Below are positions 8,958-17,933 of a stretch of 64,000 nucleotides of DNA, piece after piece. The DNA is taken from positions 124,001 to 188,000 of the forward strand of contig JAXLTY010000001.1 in the NCBI GenBank assembly GCA_046329815.1, read 5' to 3'. A program made the position numbers and the translations under genes. Position 1 is the first letter of the stretch. Each line of letters begins with the position of its first letter. The notes below the pieces were generated by a model that worked only from the letters and a program-made list of their open reading frames with translations, searched no databases and was not told the origin of the DNA. Origin of the DNA: JADJSS01 sp046329815 (GTDB taxonomy: Bacteria; Bacteroidota; Bacteroidia; Chitinophagales; JADIYW01).

Positions 8958-10565
8958 ATGTCTAAAAAAGATTATTTGTTTGAGTTGATTCAGTCATTAG
9001 ACAAATCGGAAAAGCGCTACTTTAAGCTTTATTTTTCAGGTGATAAGAAAGAACAAAAATACATGCATTTATATAATGCTATTGAAAAGGCAAGTGCTTA
9101 TGATGAACGAAAAATAAAAAGCGCGATCAAAGATGAGTATGTAACCAAGCATTTTGCGGAAACCAAATACTATTTGTATCAGCTCATCTTAAAGGTTTTA
9201 AAAAATTACAGAACGGAAAATTCCGTTGATAATTTATTAATCGATAAGATTCAAAATATTGAAGTTTTGATTCAGAAAGCGCTTTGGAATCAGGCGATTA
9301 ATGAACTGGAAAAAGCGAAGAAAATGATCTATGATTATGAACGTTTCGAGTTTTTATCATTGTTATTTTCTTACCAGTCAAAAATAATTGCTTCAACGCG
9401 TTTGCACGGAATTACAGAAACGGATCTTCAAAAATTATTTGATGAACGAAGAGAAGCACACTTGAAAATTACGCAAACACAAAACGCACGTCATAAAGTT
9501 TTACAATTGGTAGAAGCGCGTAATCGCATTGGTTATATCAAAACTAAAAAAGATAAACTATTTTACGACAACATCAAAAATGAGATTGAAACTATTTTGA
9601 TGAATGCTGATTGTATCATTGCAAAAATTTATGCAATTGAAAGTTTGGTGTTTTATTACAATCATACCGGTGAAAAAAAAGCGCAGAATCTTTATTGCAA
9701 AAAACTGGTAGAATTGCATACGCAGAATCCAAATATAAACGCCAGCAATCCATATCAATTGCCGTCAGCGATTCATAATTTATGTTTAAGCGAGATTAAC
9801 TTGCTAAATTTCGATGATGCTTTATCATGGATAAAAAAAGAACAAGCATATTTACAAATCATACAAAACGATGCAGAAATAAAATACAAAGTAGAATGGA
9901 GTCTGGCGTCGTTGCAATCATTCTTTTATAATGTTTCCGGTCGATTTGACGAAGGCAATAAAATCGCAAATCAATTAATTACATGGATTGAAAGTACTGA
10001 AGAATTAGACAACACAAGCAAATGGCGTTTCTATGGAAATTGCGCCGAAATATTTTTATCATCTAAAAATTATAAACGTTTTTTTTACTGTATCAACAAA
10101 CTGCAGGAATTCTGGAACAATATTGATTCTTATCATAAGATCAATTACACATTACTGCAAATGCTGGCGCATATTGACACAAAAGAAATTGAATCAGCGC
10201 TGTATTCTTATAATTTTTTAGAAAAAGAAATTAATACGATTCGCGACAATCAGCCGACAATTATTGAACAAATCCTGTTGGATTTTTTTAAATCTTTACA
10301 AGATAAAAAACAAATAAAGAATCTGACACAATTAATAAAATCAACACATCTTTTATTGAAGCAACATGAAAACGAAATTCAAACCGGCGAGTTTGAATAC
10401 GCACTCTGGCTGGAACAAATGCTGACAAAAAATTCGTTTGAAAATTTAGTGCGTCAAAAACGAAAACTGCAACAAGCAGATTTTGAACAATACTGGAATC
10501 AAGATTTGGTTATTGATATTGACTTTGAGCAATTCAGAAGAAGTTTGCCGAAGCGAATAAGGTAA
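8958..10565 (+). CDS. Conserved Bacteroidota hypothetical protein, alpha-helical (TPR-like)
   Basis: The 535-residue protein has no signal peptide or membrane segment. The N-terminus (MSKKDYLFELIQSLDKSEKR, then YFKLYF) is of a type I have seen in uncharacterised Bacteroidota proteins. The remainder is almost wholly helical, with degenerate TPR-like pairs (KAQNLYCKKLVEL; DDALSWIKKEQAYL). It is likely cytoplasmic and possibly a regulatory or scaffold protein. It is transcribed alone, divergent from the small exported protein and convergent with the lipoprotein at 10570. Confidence 0.6.
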   Translation: MSKKDYLFELIQSLDKSEKRYFKLYFSGDKKEQKYMHLYNAIEKASAYDERKIKSAIKDEYVTKHFAETKYYLYQLILKVLKNYRTENSVDNLLIDKIQNIEVLIQKALWNQAINELEKAKKMIYDYERFEFLSLLFSYQSKIIASTRLHGITETDLQKLFDERREAHLKITQTQNARHKVLQLVEARNRIGYIKTKKDKLFYDNIKNEIETILMNADCIIAKIYAIESLVFYYNHTGEKKAQNLYCKKLVELHTQNPNINASNPYQLPSAIHNLCLSEINLLNFDDALSWIKKEQAYLQIIQNDAEIKYKVEWSLASLQSFFYNVSGRFDEGNKIANQLITWIESTEELDNTSKWRFYGNCAEIFLSSKNYKRFFYCINKLQEFWNNIDSYHKINYTLLQMLAHIDTKEIESALYSYNFLEKEINTIRDNQPTIIEQILLDFFKSLQDKKQIKNLTQLIKSTHLLLKQHENEIQTGEFEYALWLEQMLTKNSFENLVRQKRKLQQADFEQYWNQDLVIDIDFEQFRRSLPKRIR

Positions 10566-10569
10566 AAAT

Positions 10570-11250
10570 TTAAATCAATTTTACAGCAGTTGTAAGAGCT
10601 TCATATCGTTCTCCATTCTTTAATTTCAACACTATCCTGAACCTTACAAATTCATTATTTGTAATAAATGTTGAAATGCTATTGCTAAACCTAAAATAAA
10701 TCTTGTTGTTGCTGATATAATCAATAGTTCCGTTAGTGCCAATACCACCATTATTACTTGTTATTGGAAGCGAAAAAATAGAATCATTTCTATAGACCGA
10801 TAATGTATTCAAATGATTTAAAGTAAAAAATGTATCTACATCATAAGAGATAAATTTTAGACTTCCAACTGATTGAATATAAAATGAATCAATTGCTTCT
10901 TGAGAACCAGACTGACCTACTTCTATAGGACTACAAGCATACGCAGAATTTATTAAGGAAAAATTAAACTTTGTATTTTGAGCGACATATTTTAATTTAA
11001 ATAAGACCAACAAAGAAAATTTATCGCTTTCCAAAACAGCAGAATCCTGAGTTATTGCAAAATTACGAATCGATGTATCTGAACTATATTCGTAGTATGC
11101 TTGTTGTTTATCACTAAAACCGACCGACATACCTTGAATATCAAAATGCGAATTAACATGATTGTCTGTTCTCTTACAGCCACAAGATGTACAAGACAAT
11201 AAGAACTGACTCCATAGAAAAACGGCAACGCTGTATATTATTCTTTTCAT
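10570..11250 (-). CDS. Putative lipoprotein of unknown function
   Basis: The 226-residue protein has a lipoprotein signal: MKRIIYSVAVFLWSQFLLSC, lipobox LLSC with C20, followed by TSCGC. The mature chain is beta-rich with no recognised domain, though its overall layout resembles uncharacterised Bacteroidota surface lipoproteins. It probably sits in the outer membrane. It is followed 4 bp away by the convergent helical protein gene, and its start is 12 bp downstream of the YigZ stop on the same strand, so it may be the last gene of the ribD-EamA-hypothetical-yigZ run. Confidence 0.6.
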   Translation of the reverse strand: MKRIIYSVAVFLWSQFLLSCTSCGCKRTDNHVNSHFDIQGMSVGFSDKQQAYYEYSSDTSIRNFAITQDSAVLESDKFSLLVLFKLKYVAQNTKFNFSLINSAYACSPIEVGQSGSQEAIDSFYIQSVGSLKFISYDVDTFFTLNHLNTLSVYRNDSIFSLPITSNNGGIGTNGTIDYISNNKIYFRFSNSISTFITNNEFVRFRIVLKLKNGERYEALTTAVKLI

Positions 11251-11262
11251 ATAACAAATATA

Positions 11263-11859
11263 CTATTTCATAAAATTAAAATCAATCTTTTCATTTGTTA
11301 ATTTATTTTCAAGCGTTGTAATTTTATCCTGATCAACTGAAATTAAAAATCTAGATTGATTATCTAGATATTGCTCTATGATTGTAGCATTCATTGTGTG
11401 TATAATTTGGTAAACCTTATTGATGCTTGAATAATCGCATTTAATTTCATAATAATTCAACATCTTTTGTTCAATAATTTGTGTTGACTGCAGTGTCATT
11501 TTCGCACATTCTTTATACGCATCAATCAAACCGGAAACGCCTAATTTTGTTCCGCCAAAATAACGCACCACAATTAATAAAGTGTTTGTAATACCAAACG
11601 AATCGATTTGTCCGAGTATAGGTTTTCCTGCTGTTCCGTTTGGTTCGCCGTCATCATTCGCGCGATAATTATTTTTATCCAAACCTAAACGATAAGCGTA
11701 ACAATGGTGCGTTGCTTTCGGATGCAATTGCTTTACGCGTTCTAATTTTTCTTTAATATCGTGCTCATTGTTGACAGTATATGCATAACCAATAAATTTG
11801 CTGGCTTTATCTTTGTAAAGAATATCTTCAATGTTTTGTATCGTGAAATAGGAATTCAA
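11263..11859 (-). CDS. yigZ: YigZ/IMPACT-family protein
   Basis: The 198-residue product matches the UPF0029/IMPACT fold: ASKFIGYAY near 19-27, then ATHHCYAYRLG (49-59), DDGEPNGTAGKPIL (70-83) and the VVRYFGGTKLGVSGLIDAY segment (98-116), which is the family signature. A C-terminal ferredoxin-like domain (about 135-198) follows, as in YigZ. Eukaryotic IMPACT modulates Gcn2; the bacterial role is uncertain, with nucleotide or RNA binding suspected. It is in a tight same-strand cluster, 3 bp after the preceding stop. Confidence 0.9.
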   Translation of the reverse strand: MNSYFTIQNIEDILYKDKASKFIGYAYTVNNEHDIKEKLERVKQLHPKATHHCYAYRLGLDKNNYRANDDGEPNGTAGKPILGQIDSFGITNTLLIVVRYFGGTKLGVSGLIDAYKECAKMTLQSTQIIEQKMLNYYEIKCDYSSINKVYQIIHTMNATIIEQYLDNQSRFLISVDQDKITTLENKLTNEKIDFNFMK

Positions 11860-11862
11860 AAA

Positions 11863-12273
11863 TTACTTAGCGCGCATTTTATTATTTTTTGCATCATGTG
11901 TAACTTCTGCTAAACCTAATGTTTCCATCAACGGTGGTACATATACACCAAATCTGCCGCGCAAACCTTTCTTCAATCCATACCAGCCGCCAACAGGATT
12001 AGACACAGAGCGACCCCAAAATTCAACCGTTCCTTCTTTGGCCGGTTTTTGTTCATCAGCACCACCAAGATCCATCCAGTCATCATGTTTCTTTAGCATC
12101 GCATACAAATCATTGATGCATCGCGCATCATAATGTAAAACTGTTTTACCAACTACACAGACAATCACTTCAACACCTTCTTTATTGACATCTTTATACA
12201 TGAAATAATCGGCAGTGTTTGGTGGTGTTTTTAAATGCCACGGATTTTCTTTTGTTCCAATAATATTGCTCAT
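11863..12273 (-). CDS. Conserved hypothetical protein (~136 aa)
   Basis: This is a soluble 136-residue protein with no signal peptide. It contains conserved-looking tracts GTKENPWHLKTPP (6-18), LHYDARCINDL (46-56), EFWGRSVSNPVGGWYGLK (84-101) and GRFGVYVPPLMETLGL (106-121), the last reminiscent of a small DNA- or ligand-binding alpha/beta domain. I recall such proteins as widespread and uncharacterised in bacteria but do not assign a function. It sits between an EamA transporter and yigZ with gaps of 18 and 3 bp, so it is probably co-transcribed. Confidence 0.6.
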   Translation of the reverse strand: MSNIIGTKENPWHLKTPPNTADYFMYKDVNKEGVEVIVCVVGKTVLHYDARCINDLYAMLKKHDDWMDLGGADEQKPAKEGTVEFWGRSVSNPVGGWYGLKKGLRGRFGVYVPPLMETLGLAEVTHDAKNNKMRAK

Positions 12274-12291
12274 AAAATCTTTATTTTAAAA

Positions 12292-13176
12292 TTACTTAAT
12301 CAATCCAATAAATACAATACTTACCACAGCCAAAACAAATCCTGCTAGTTTTTGAATTGAAAATTTTTCTCTAAATAGTATAAAACCTATAAATGCTGAA
12401 AAACAAACCACACCAATATTATTGATTGGAAAAACAGTAGAAGAATCCCAATTGAATTCTAGTTTTAATTCTTTTAATGCTTGTATCCAAAAATAGAGTG
12501 AACCATAATTTGGAATGCCTAACACTAAACCAGCAACAATATTTTTCCATTGAAACAACGATTTGTCCTTTACATTTAATAAGAAACTGCATATAAATGC
12601 ACCAAAAAATATAGTAACCGTGGCAACATGTTCCAAAGCAACCGGAATCAAATTTAATCGTACTAAATTAAAGCCGGTGTCGCAGGCGCCACTTCCGAAA
12701 AATACAAACAAACACATCAGTATATATTCTTTCTTTTGAGCTGAAGTTGCAGTAACTGCTGACTTTTCTTTAGTGTAGGTGATCAAAAAAACGGCTGTAA
12801 TTGCACATATAATTCCAATAATTTTATTCCATGTGATTACGTCTCCTAAAAATAACAACGCCACGAAAACAGTAATTACAAATGAAATTTTAAATAATAA
12901 ACTTGTTGTTGCTACACCTAAAATAGTGGTTGCTTTTCCGGTAGTATTAAAAACTATGTAAAACAATGAACCTAATAACAAACAAGCATACCAGCCATTC
13001 CAGTTAAAATATTCGGTTGCTGTAGGCAAATGTTCCGCAAAAAGCAATCCGGTAACACAACATACTAAGTAATTAAAAACAATGCCATGCGCTGTTTTTA
13101 TATTATAATTGGAAAATAATCGTAAAATAACAACTAACGATGTTGAACAAAGAATACTAAGTAAAAGATAGATCAT
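12292..13176 (-). CDS. EamA/DMT-family transporter, 10 TM
   Basis: The 294-residue protein is hydrophobic throughout with ten predicted membrane helices arranged as two five-helix EamA halves. The first half ends near GVATTSLLFKISFVITVFVALLFLG and the second near FPINNIGVVCFSAFIGFILF. Each carries the EKFS- or GDVI-type turn found in drug/metabolite transporters. The substrate is unknown; metabolite or amino-acid export is usual for the family. Its ATG overlaps the ribD stop by 4 bp (ATGA), so translation is probably coupled to ribD. A riboflavin-related role is conceivable but unproven. Confidence 0.8.
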   Translation of the reverse strand: MIYLLLSILCSTSLVVILRLFSNYNIKTAHGIVFNYLVCCVTGLLFAEHLPTATEYFNWNGWYACLLLGSLFYIVFNTTGKATTILGVATTSLLFKISFVITVFVALLFLGDVITWNKIIGIICAITAVFLITYTKEKSAVTATSAQKKEYILMCLFVFFGSGACDTGFNLVRLNLIPVALEHVATVTIFFGAFICSFLLNVKDKSLFQWKNIVAGLVLGIPNYGSLYFWIQALKELKLEFNWDSSTVFPINNIGVVCFSAFIGFILFREKFSIQKLAGFVLAVVSIVFIGLIK

Positions 13177-14189
13177 GTGTTTATAAAGATTTGAATTTTA
13201 TTATTTTCCAATTTAATTTGCTGTTTCAAACATCCTGTAATTATTGGTGCTTTGATAGAATGTTCATTTGATGTTGATGTTAATTCACTTATATTTTTAT
13301 CAGAAGTAATAATATGTGCTTCGTTCCATAAATTGCTATCTATGAATTGTTGCAATACATTGGCGCCACCTTCCACCAAAACAGAAATAATATTTTTTGC
13401 TGCCATTTGCTGTAGTATTTCTTTTACATTTAAACGTTTGTCATTTTTTGATGATAAGAAAAAAGTTTCTGTATTATCGTTAAGAATAAAATAATCGTTT
13501 GGAATTCCATCTTCACTTCCTAAAACAATTCTAATAGGATTTTTGCCTTGCCAATGACGAACATCTAACTTCGGATCATCAGTAATTACTGTAGTTTTAC
13601 CAACTAAGATTGCCTGGTGTGCTGCACGCAACTGATGCGCATATCGTTTTGACAAATCATTTGAAATTTTCAGTTCTTCGTTTTTTATTCCGATAAAACC
13701 ATCTTTTGTTTGTGCGAACTTTAGTGTTATGAATGGTCTTTTATATTGATGAAAATATAGAAAATGTTTAATCAGTTCTTTGCCTTCATGTTCTAATATT
13801 CCGGAAATCACTTCAATATTATTTTCTTTCAGGCGCTGAATTCCTTTGCCATTCACGGCATCAAAATTATCCTGAACAGCAATCACTACTTTTGGAATTT
13901 TGTGTTTGATAATTAAATCAGCACAAGGCGGCGTTTTACCAAAATGCGCACATGGTTCTAAGCTCACATACAAAGTTGACTGCGTAATAAACTGCTTGTC
14001 TTCTTCTTTTACTGTATTAATGCAATTCACTTCCGCATGTGCTTCACCATATTTTGCATGAAAACCTTCGCCAATAATTCTATCCTTGTAAACTAAAACA
14101 GCGCCAACCATCGGATTTGGTGCAACATAACTTTCACCTTGTTTTGCCAATTGAAAACAACGGCGCATATATGTTTCGTGCTGTATCAT
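13173..14189 (-). CDS. ribD: Bifunctional riboflavin biosynthesis deaminase/reductase RibD
   Basis: I choose the ATG at 14189 (MIQHETYMRRC), giving 338 residues; the extension to 14213 would be coded by a REP-like repeat. The N-terminal deaminase domain has HAEVNC (zinc ligand and proton-shuttle Glu) and PCAHFGKTPPCADLI (two zinc Cys). The C-terminal reductase domain has RPFITLKFAQTKDG, the TDDPKLDVR segment and EGGANVLQQF. It converts the GTP-derived pyrimidine to 5-amino-6-ribitylamino-uracil phosphate using NADPH. Its stop overlaps the EamA start. Confidence 0.92.
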   Translation of the reverse strand: MIQHETYMRRCFQLAKQGESYVAPNPMVGAVLVYKDRIIGEGFHAKYGEAHAEVNCINTVKEEDKQFITQSTLYVSLEPCAHFGKTPPCADLIIKHKIPKVVIAVQDNFDAVNGKGIQRLKENNIEVISGILEHEGKELIKHFLYFHQYKRPFITLKFAQTKDGFIGIKNEELKISNDLSKRYAHQLRAAHQAILVGKTTVITDDPKLDVRHWQGKNPIRIVLGSEDGIPNDYFILNDNTETFFLSSKNDKRLNVKEILQQMAAKNIISVLVEGGANVLQQFIDSNLWNEAHIITSDKNISELTSTSNEHSIKAPIITGCLKQQIKLENNKIQIFINT

Positions 14190-14198
14190 AATGAATAC

Positions 14199-14264
14199 CG
14201 TCATTTCGAACAAAGTGAGAAATCTTGTAATAAGAAACAGATTGCTTCATGCCTCGCAATGACG
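14199..14264. repeat. REP-like palindromic repeat between ribD and prmC
   Basis: An imperfect inverted repeat: CGTCATTTCGAAC at the left, CCTCGCAATGACG at the right, with inner arms GAGAAATCT / AGATTGCTTC. The same family occurs at 34653-34717, and a relative lies within the two long repeats at 22.1 and 24.1 kb. Short hairpins of this GTCATTGCGA...TCGCAATGAC type are dispersed in many bacterial genomes. Its right arm contains the ATG that opens the longest prmC reading frame. Confidence 0.85.
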
Positions 14265-14275
14265 CGATATTTGGT

Positions 14276-14283
14276 TATCTTCG
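14276..14283 (+). promoter_or_regulatory. Candidate -7 element for prmC
   Basis: TATCTTCG is one base off the Bacteroidota -7 consensus TAnnTTTG. It lies 13 bp before the TTG at 14297 and downstream of the ATG at 14249, which argues that 14249 is not transcribed as a start. No good -33 TTTG is visible because the repeat occupies that position. Confidence 0.4.
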
Positions 14284-14296
14284 CAAAAATACAAAA

Positions 14297-15187
14297 TTGA
14301 ACGTACAACAGTATAAAAATATCATTTTGCCGATGCTTCAGGAATCATTCGATGATCGTGAAGCTGAAAATTTATTTAAATACACACTGGAAGATTATTT
14401 CAGAAAACGCTATTTTGATGTAAAAGATTATTCGTTGAATGATAATGAATTGGAAGAACTGAATTATATCTATGAAAAAATATCCAACCACTATCCTATT
14501 CAGTATATTTTTAATAAAGCGGAATTTTACGGTCTGGAATTTTATGTAGATGAAAACGTTTTAATTCCGCGACCTGAAACGGAAGAATTAGTGCATTGGA
14601 TAATAAGTAAAGGTGAAAGTAAAAATGAAAGTGTTGTAGGTAATACAAAACTAAATACACCTTCACTTTCATCATCACTTTCACTTCTTGATATTGGAAC
14701 AGGCAGCGGCTGCATTCCGGTTTCGATTAAAAAAAATAAACCAAATTGGAATGTTGCAGCAATGGATGTTTCTGAAAAAGCATTGAATGTTGCTCAACAA
14801 AACGCTGGTAAAAATGAAGTTGAAATTGAGTTAATTTTAAATGATATCCTAAATCTTTCTTACGACTCACGACTTACGACTTACGACTTAATTGTGAGCA
14901 ATCCGCCTTATATTCCAACAAAAGAAAAAGAAGTGATGTCTGTTTCTACGGTGCAGTTTGAGCCGCATTTAGCATTATTTGTTGATGATGAAGATCCGTT
15001 GATTTTTTATGATAAGATCGCTGATTTTGCCAAACGACATCTTGCAAAAAACGGAAAACTGTATTTTGAACTGAATGAGTTCAATGCAAATCATGTAAAA
15101 GATTTGCTCCAGCGAAAAGGATTTCAAAATATTGAAATTAAAAAAGATCTCGCCGGCAAAGACAGAATGTTGCGCGCAGAATTGTAG
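14297..15187 (+). CDS. prmC: Peptide chain release factor N5-glutamine methyltransferase PrmC
   Basis: This enzyme methylates the GGQ glutamine of release factors using SAM. Visible motifs are the FYGLEFYVDENVLIPRPETEE substrate region, motif I LLDIGTGSGC and the catalytic NPPYIP. The open frame begins with an ATG at 14249, but those 16 residues come from a REP repeat and a promoter-like element lies inside them. I prefer the TTG at 14297 (then NVQQYKNII), which starts like typical PrmC. Two low-complexity inserts are present: one before motif I (GESKNESV to SLSSSLS) and one before NPPY (YDSRLTTYD), the latter encoded by a heptanucleotide repeat. Confidence 0.85.
   Translation: MNVQQYKNIILPMLQESFDDREAENLFKYTLEDYFRKRYFDVKDYSLNDNELEELNYIYEKISNHYPIQYIFNKAEFYGLEFYVDENVLIPRPETEELVHWIISKGESKNESVVGNTKLNTPSLSSSLSLLDIGTGSGCIPVSIKKNKPNWNVAAMDVSEKALNVAQQNAGKNEVEIELILNDILNLSYDSRLTTYDLIVSNPPYIPTKEKEVMSVSTVQFEPHLALFVDDEDPLIFYDKIADFAKRHLAKNGKLYFELNEFNANHVKDLLQRKGFQNIEIKKDLAGKDRMLRAEL
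14607..14690. repeat. Intragenic imperfect inverted repeat in prmC
   Basis: The GGTGAAAGT...ATGAAAGTG block (14610-14633) is largely complementary to the CACTTTCAT...ACTTTCACT block (14660-14685), so the mRNA could fold into a long hairpin. It encodes a serine/asparagine-rich linker between the RPETEELVHWI helix and motif I, where most PrmC proteins have only a short loop. Confidence 0.6.
14861..14888. repeat. Heptanucleotide tandem repeat in prmC
   Basis: Four consecutive 7-mers, TACGACT (one copy CACGACT), lie in frame just before the codons for the catalytic NPPY motif. They encode YDSRLTTYDL in place of the usual short loop. Confidence 0.85.
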
Positions 15188-15188
15188 C

Positions 15189-17213
15189 TTATTTACTAAT
15201 CATAACCTTTTGCACGGATTTATCTTTTTCACTTTCTACCAATATAAAATACATGCCTGCAGACCAGTTTGATGCTTCAATGTTTTTGGTATCTGCATTA
15301 TTATTTTCCACGATTTCATTATACACTTCTTCACCATTTATATTGACGATTCTAACTAATATTTTTTGGTTTCTGAATGCAGATACATCAACTGTAAAAT
15401 TATCTTTCGCCGGATTTGGATAAACAGCTGTACTTACATCATTTTTATTCGTTTTAATTGCAGTCACACGAGTTGGTCCTGAAAAGATATCGCCATTCCA
15501 AGCATACTCTAAAGTTTTACCATCCACTACAATTTTTGCATAATAAACCCATTGCAAAGTCGGCGTATTGAAATACCATTTTTCTTCATAAACCGACTGA
15601 AGAATTTTTTGCTCAAAAGCATCAAAACTGCCATACATATCGCTGTTGCCAACCATGTAAACCCACGTTTGTCCATCCGGATTATCGCAGGCACGAACGC
15701 CATTGATTTCGCCGGTACAACTTCTGCGTACGGCAACATATCCATTGCCTTCTCGGCCTAAAATCCAGTTACCATCTTCTCTTATTTCATCAAATTTATC
15801 ATTTTGCCAATGAAAAGCAACATCTAATTTTTCGCCTTTATAACCGAATAAAGCCAATCCTTTTTCCGGACGATACATCACCAACGCCACATTATCTTTT
15901 TGCTGTACATAAGGTAAGTGCGTATTTATGTGTGACTCTGCTCTGGCTGCAAAATTCACATCGGGTTTTCCGGAAAGTGTGTAAACTGCTGAAGTTCCTG
16001 CATTAACAACGACAGGCCATTCCTGGTAGCCGACTTTACCTTTCCAGAAATCCTGAATGGAAGAAAGCGTAACCGATTTGTTTTTAAATACTTTGATTGT
16101 TGGATTATACAAACCGGAACTTTTACTGATAGAACTTGCCAGTTCAGCCGCAACAGGTGCTAGACTAGATGGCAGAAAAGAAAACTGCGCAAAATCTGCA
16201 AATTCAAAATGACCCCATAAATTCAGATCTTTCACCAATTGAAAGGTAGAAGTGGCAACAAGCGGATCAAAATAAGCACCTGAACTCCATTGAAAAATAA
16301 CTTTATCTTTTGGTGATTGTGTGTTGTTGATATTACTAATTCCATCTTGCAGTGTATGACCTAAAGTAAATGTTACATTCAACACAGATGACCAGGAATT
16401 TGTTACATCACTCACTTCTAATGCAGAAGTTGCGAGAAAGCTGCCTGCGTGTGAAGCGGAGAATGGTATTTCTCCTTTTCCGGTTAACAGATAAATCAGG
16501 TTGTTGTGATTTTGTCCATACGCCGTTTCAAATTTTCCTGGATAATTTCGACCTGAAGCCGGAAAGAAAACACCTTTATCATTCGACAATGTCATAAATT
16601 CTTTTAATAATTTCTGCGATGCTTGTGCTGCCAAGTCTTTTATTTCTGCGTCTTGCGAAAAATCTGCGAGATTCAACAAACCAGATAAACAATATGGCGC
16701 ATACACAGAAGAAAAGAATTCATAAAATCCGTAATCAACTTTTAAATGTAAATAATGACGTAATCTTTTTTCTAAAGTGCTGTCAATTACTTTTCCATAT
16801 TTTTCATGCAGCAGCCAATCAGAAGACATCCACATGATCATGTGATTTTCTGACCAGTATTCTCTGTTTGTTTCATTTGATTCGAGCCAAAATGGAATCG
16901 TTCTCAACACAGGCAGAATCAAACTATCATATTCACCATGAGAAAATTCTAAAACCCGAATGAGTTTAACGATGTCAAAATCAGCAGTGCTCTTTGCCAA
17001 TAAATTTCTTAAAATTGTATTTAGTATAGAAGAATCTACCGGAATGCCTTTATACGCTTGTATAGTGATGACATCCGAGTTAGTATTTGTCAAAGCAACA
17101 TTTATATAGCTTTGCTGACGCTGTATGTAAACTGGATCGTTGGCTAAAACATTAGTATTACCAAACAAAAAAATCAAAACTGAAATAAATAAAAGCTTGT
17201 AATGAGTTGCCAT
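15189..17213 (-). CDS. T9SS-secreted protein, predicted alpha-toroid enzyme-like domain, unknown function
   Basis: The start is set at the ATG at 17213 (MATHYKLLFISVLIFLFG), which gives a signal peptide ending near VLA-N. The protein is 674 residues. Residues ~60-330 are helical with W-rich stretches (REYWSENHMIMWMSSDWL) resembling the (alpha/alpha) toroids of polysaccharide lyases; ~340-580 is beta-rich. The last ~75 residues form a type A T9SS sorting domain: VYPNPAKDNFTVDV, a middle LVRIVNINGEEVY strand and terminal GMYFILVESEK. It is probably exported and anchored or released at the cell surface. No catalytic motif could be assigned. Confidence 0.75.
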   Translation of the reverse strand: MATHYKLLFISVLIFLFGNTNVLANDPVYIQRQQSYINVALTNTNSDVITIQAYKGIPVDSSILNTILRNLLAKSTADFDIVKLIRVLEFSHGEYDSLILPVLRTIPFWLESNETNREYWSENHMIMWMSSDWLLHEKYGKVIDSTLEKRLRHYLHLKVDYGFYEFFSSVYAPYCLSGLLNLADFSQDAEIKDLAAQASQKLLKEFMTLSNDKGVFFPASGRNYPGKFETAYGQNHNNLIYLLTGKGEIPFSASHAGSFLATSALEVSDVTNSWSSVLNVTFTLGHTLQDGISNINNTQSPKDKVIFQWSSGAYFDPLVATSTFQLVKDLNLWGHFEFADFAQFSFLPSSLAPVAAELASSISKSSGLYNPTIKVFKNKSVTLSSIQDFWKGKVGYQEWPVVVNAGTSAVYTLSGKPDVNFAARAESHINTHLPYVQQKDNVALVMYRPEKGLALFGYKGEKLDVAFHWQNDKFDEIREDGNWILGREGNGYVAVRRSCTGEINGVRACDNPDGQTWVYMVGNSDMYGSFDAFEQKILQSVYEEKWYFNTPTLQWVYYAKIVVDGKTLEYAWNGDIFSGPTRVTAIKTNKNDVSTAVYPNPAKDNFTVDVSAFRNQKILVRIVNINGEEVYNEIVENNNADTKNIEASNWSAGMYFILVESEKDKSVQKVMISK

Positions 17214-17286
17214 AATTTTAATATTTAATGGTTTCATTAACAAGATAATAAAAAGAAGCAGAAAACTACACTATCAGTTAATATTT

Positions 17287-17856
17287 TTACATCCACTTCG
17301 TTTTTTCTTCTATGCTTGTTGTTCTTTTTCCTTCAGGATTTGCTATATCATAATGACCGACAAAAATAAAACCTAAAACCTGGTCTTGTTTTTCAAAACC
17401 TAATGTTTCGCGCATTTCATCGGTGTAACACATGCCGCCTGTGCTCCAAAAAGTGCCTACATTATTGTCTGCTGCAACCAGCAGCATATTTTGTATCGCG
17501 CAGCTTGTAGCAGCAATCTCTTCCAATTCAGGAATATTACTTTTATCGCCGCGTTTATTTACACAAACAATCACATGCGAAGTCAAATTTGGTCTGTTTT
17601 TCAGCTTATCATATTTCTTTTGCAAAAACTGATCTGCCGGTGTTAATGTTTTATACAGATCAGCATGCATTTGTCCAAATGCTTTCGCTTTATCTTTCGC
17701 AAAAACCACAAAACGCCAAGGTTCTGTAAAGCCATGCGTAGGTGCCCAGTTTGCAGCTTCCAGCATTTCATTGATTATATTTTCTTCAACGATTTTACCA
17801 TTAAAATTATCCGGATCAATGCTTCTTCTCTTCTTAATTACATCAGAAATATTCAT
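17287..17856 (-). CDS. Nitroreductase-family FMN oxidoreductase
   Basis: The frame is open to 18030, but the family start fits the ATG at 17856 (MNISDVIKKRRSIDP), giving 189 residues. The RRSIDPDNF segment is the FMN-phosphate-binding N-terminus, followed by LEAANWAPTHGFTEPWRFVVF, a typical nitroreductase active-site helix, and a C-terminal GFIFVGHYD strand. These dimeric enzymes use NAD(P)H and FMN to reduce nitroaromatics, quinones or enones; the physiological substrate is unknown. It sits divergently to the large barrel gene at 17934, 77 bp apart. Confidence 0.85.
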   Translation of the reverse strand: MNISDVIKKRRSIDPDNFNGKIVEENIINEMLEAANWAPTHGFTEPWRFVVFAKDKAKAFGQMHADLYKTLTPADQFLQKKYDKLKNRPNLTSHVIVCVNKRGDKSNIPELEEIAATSCAIQNMLLVAADNNVGTFWSTGGMCYTDEMRETLGFEKQDQVLGFIFVGHYDIANPEGKRTTSIEEKTKWM

Positions 17857-17933
17857 GTTTATCGGTATTTTTAGGTTACAAAGTAAATAAATTCCGCTGA
17901 ATACAATAATGTCTTTATTTTTACGATAATTAA

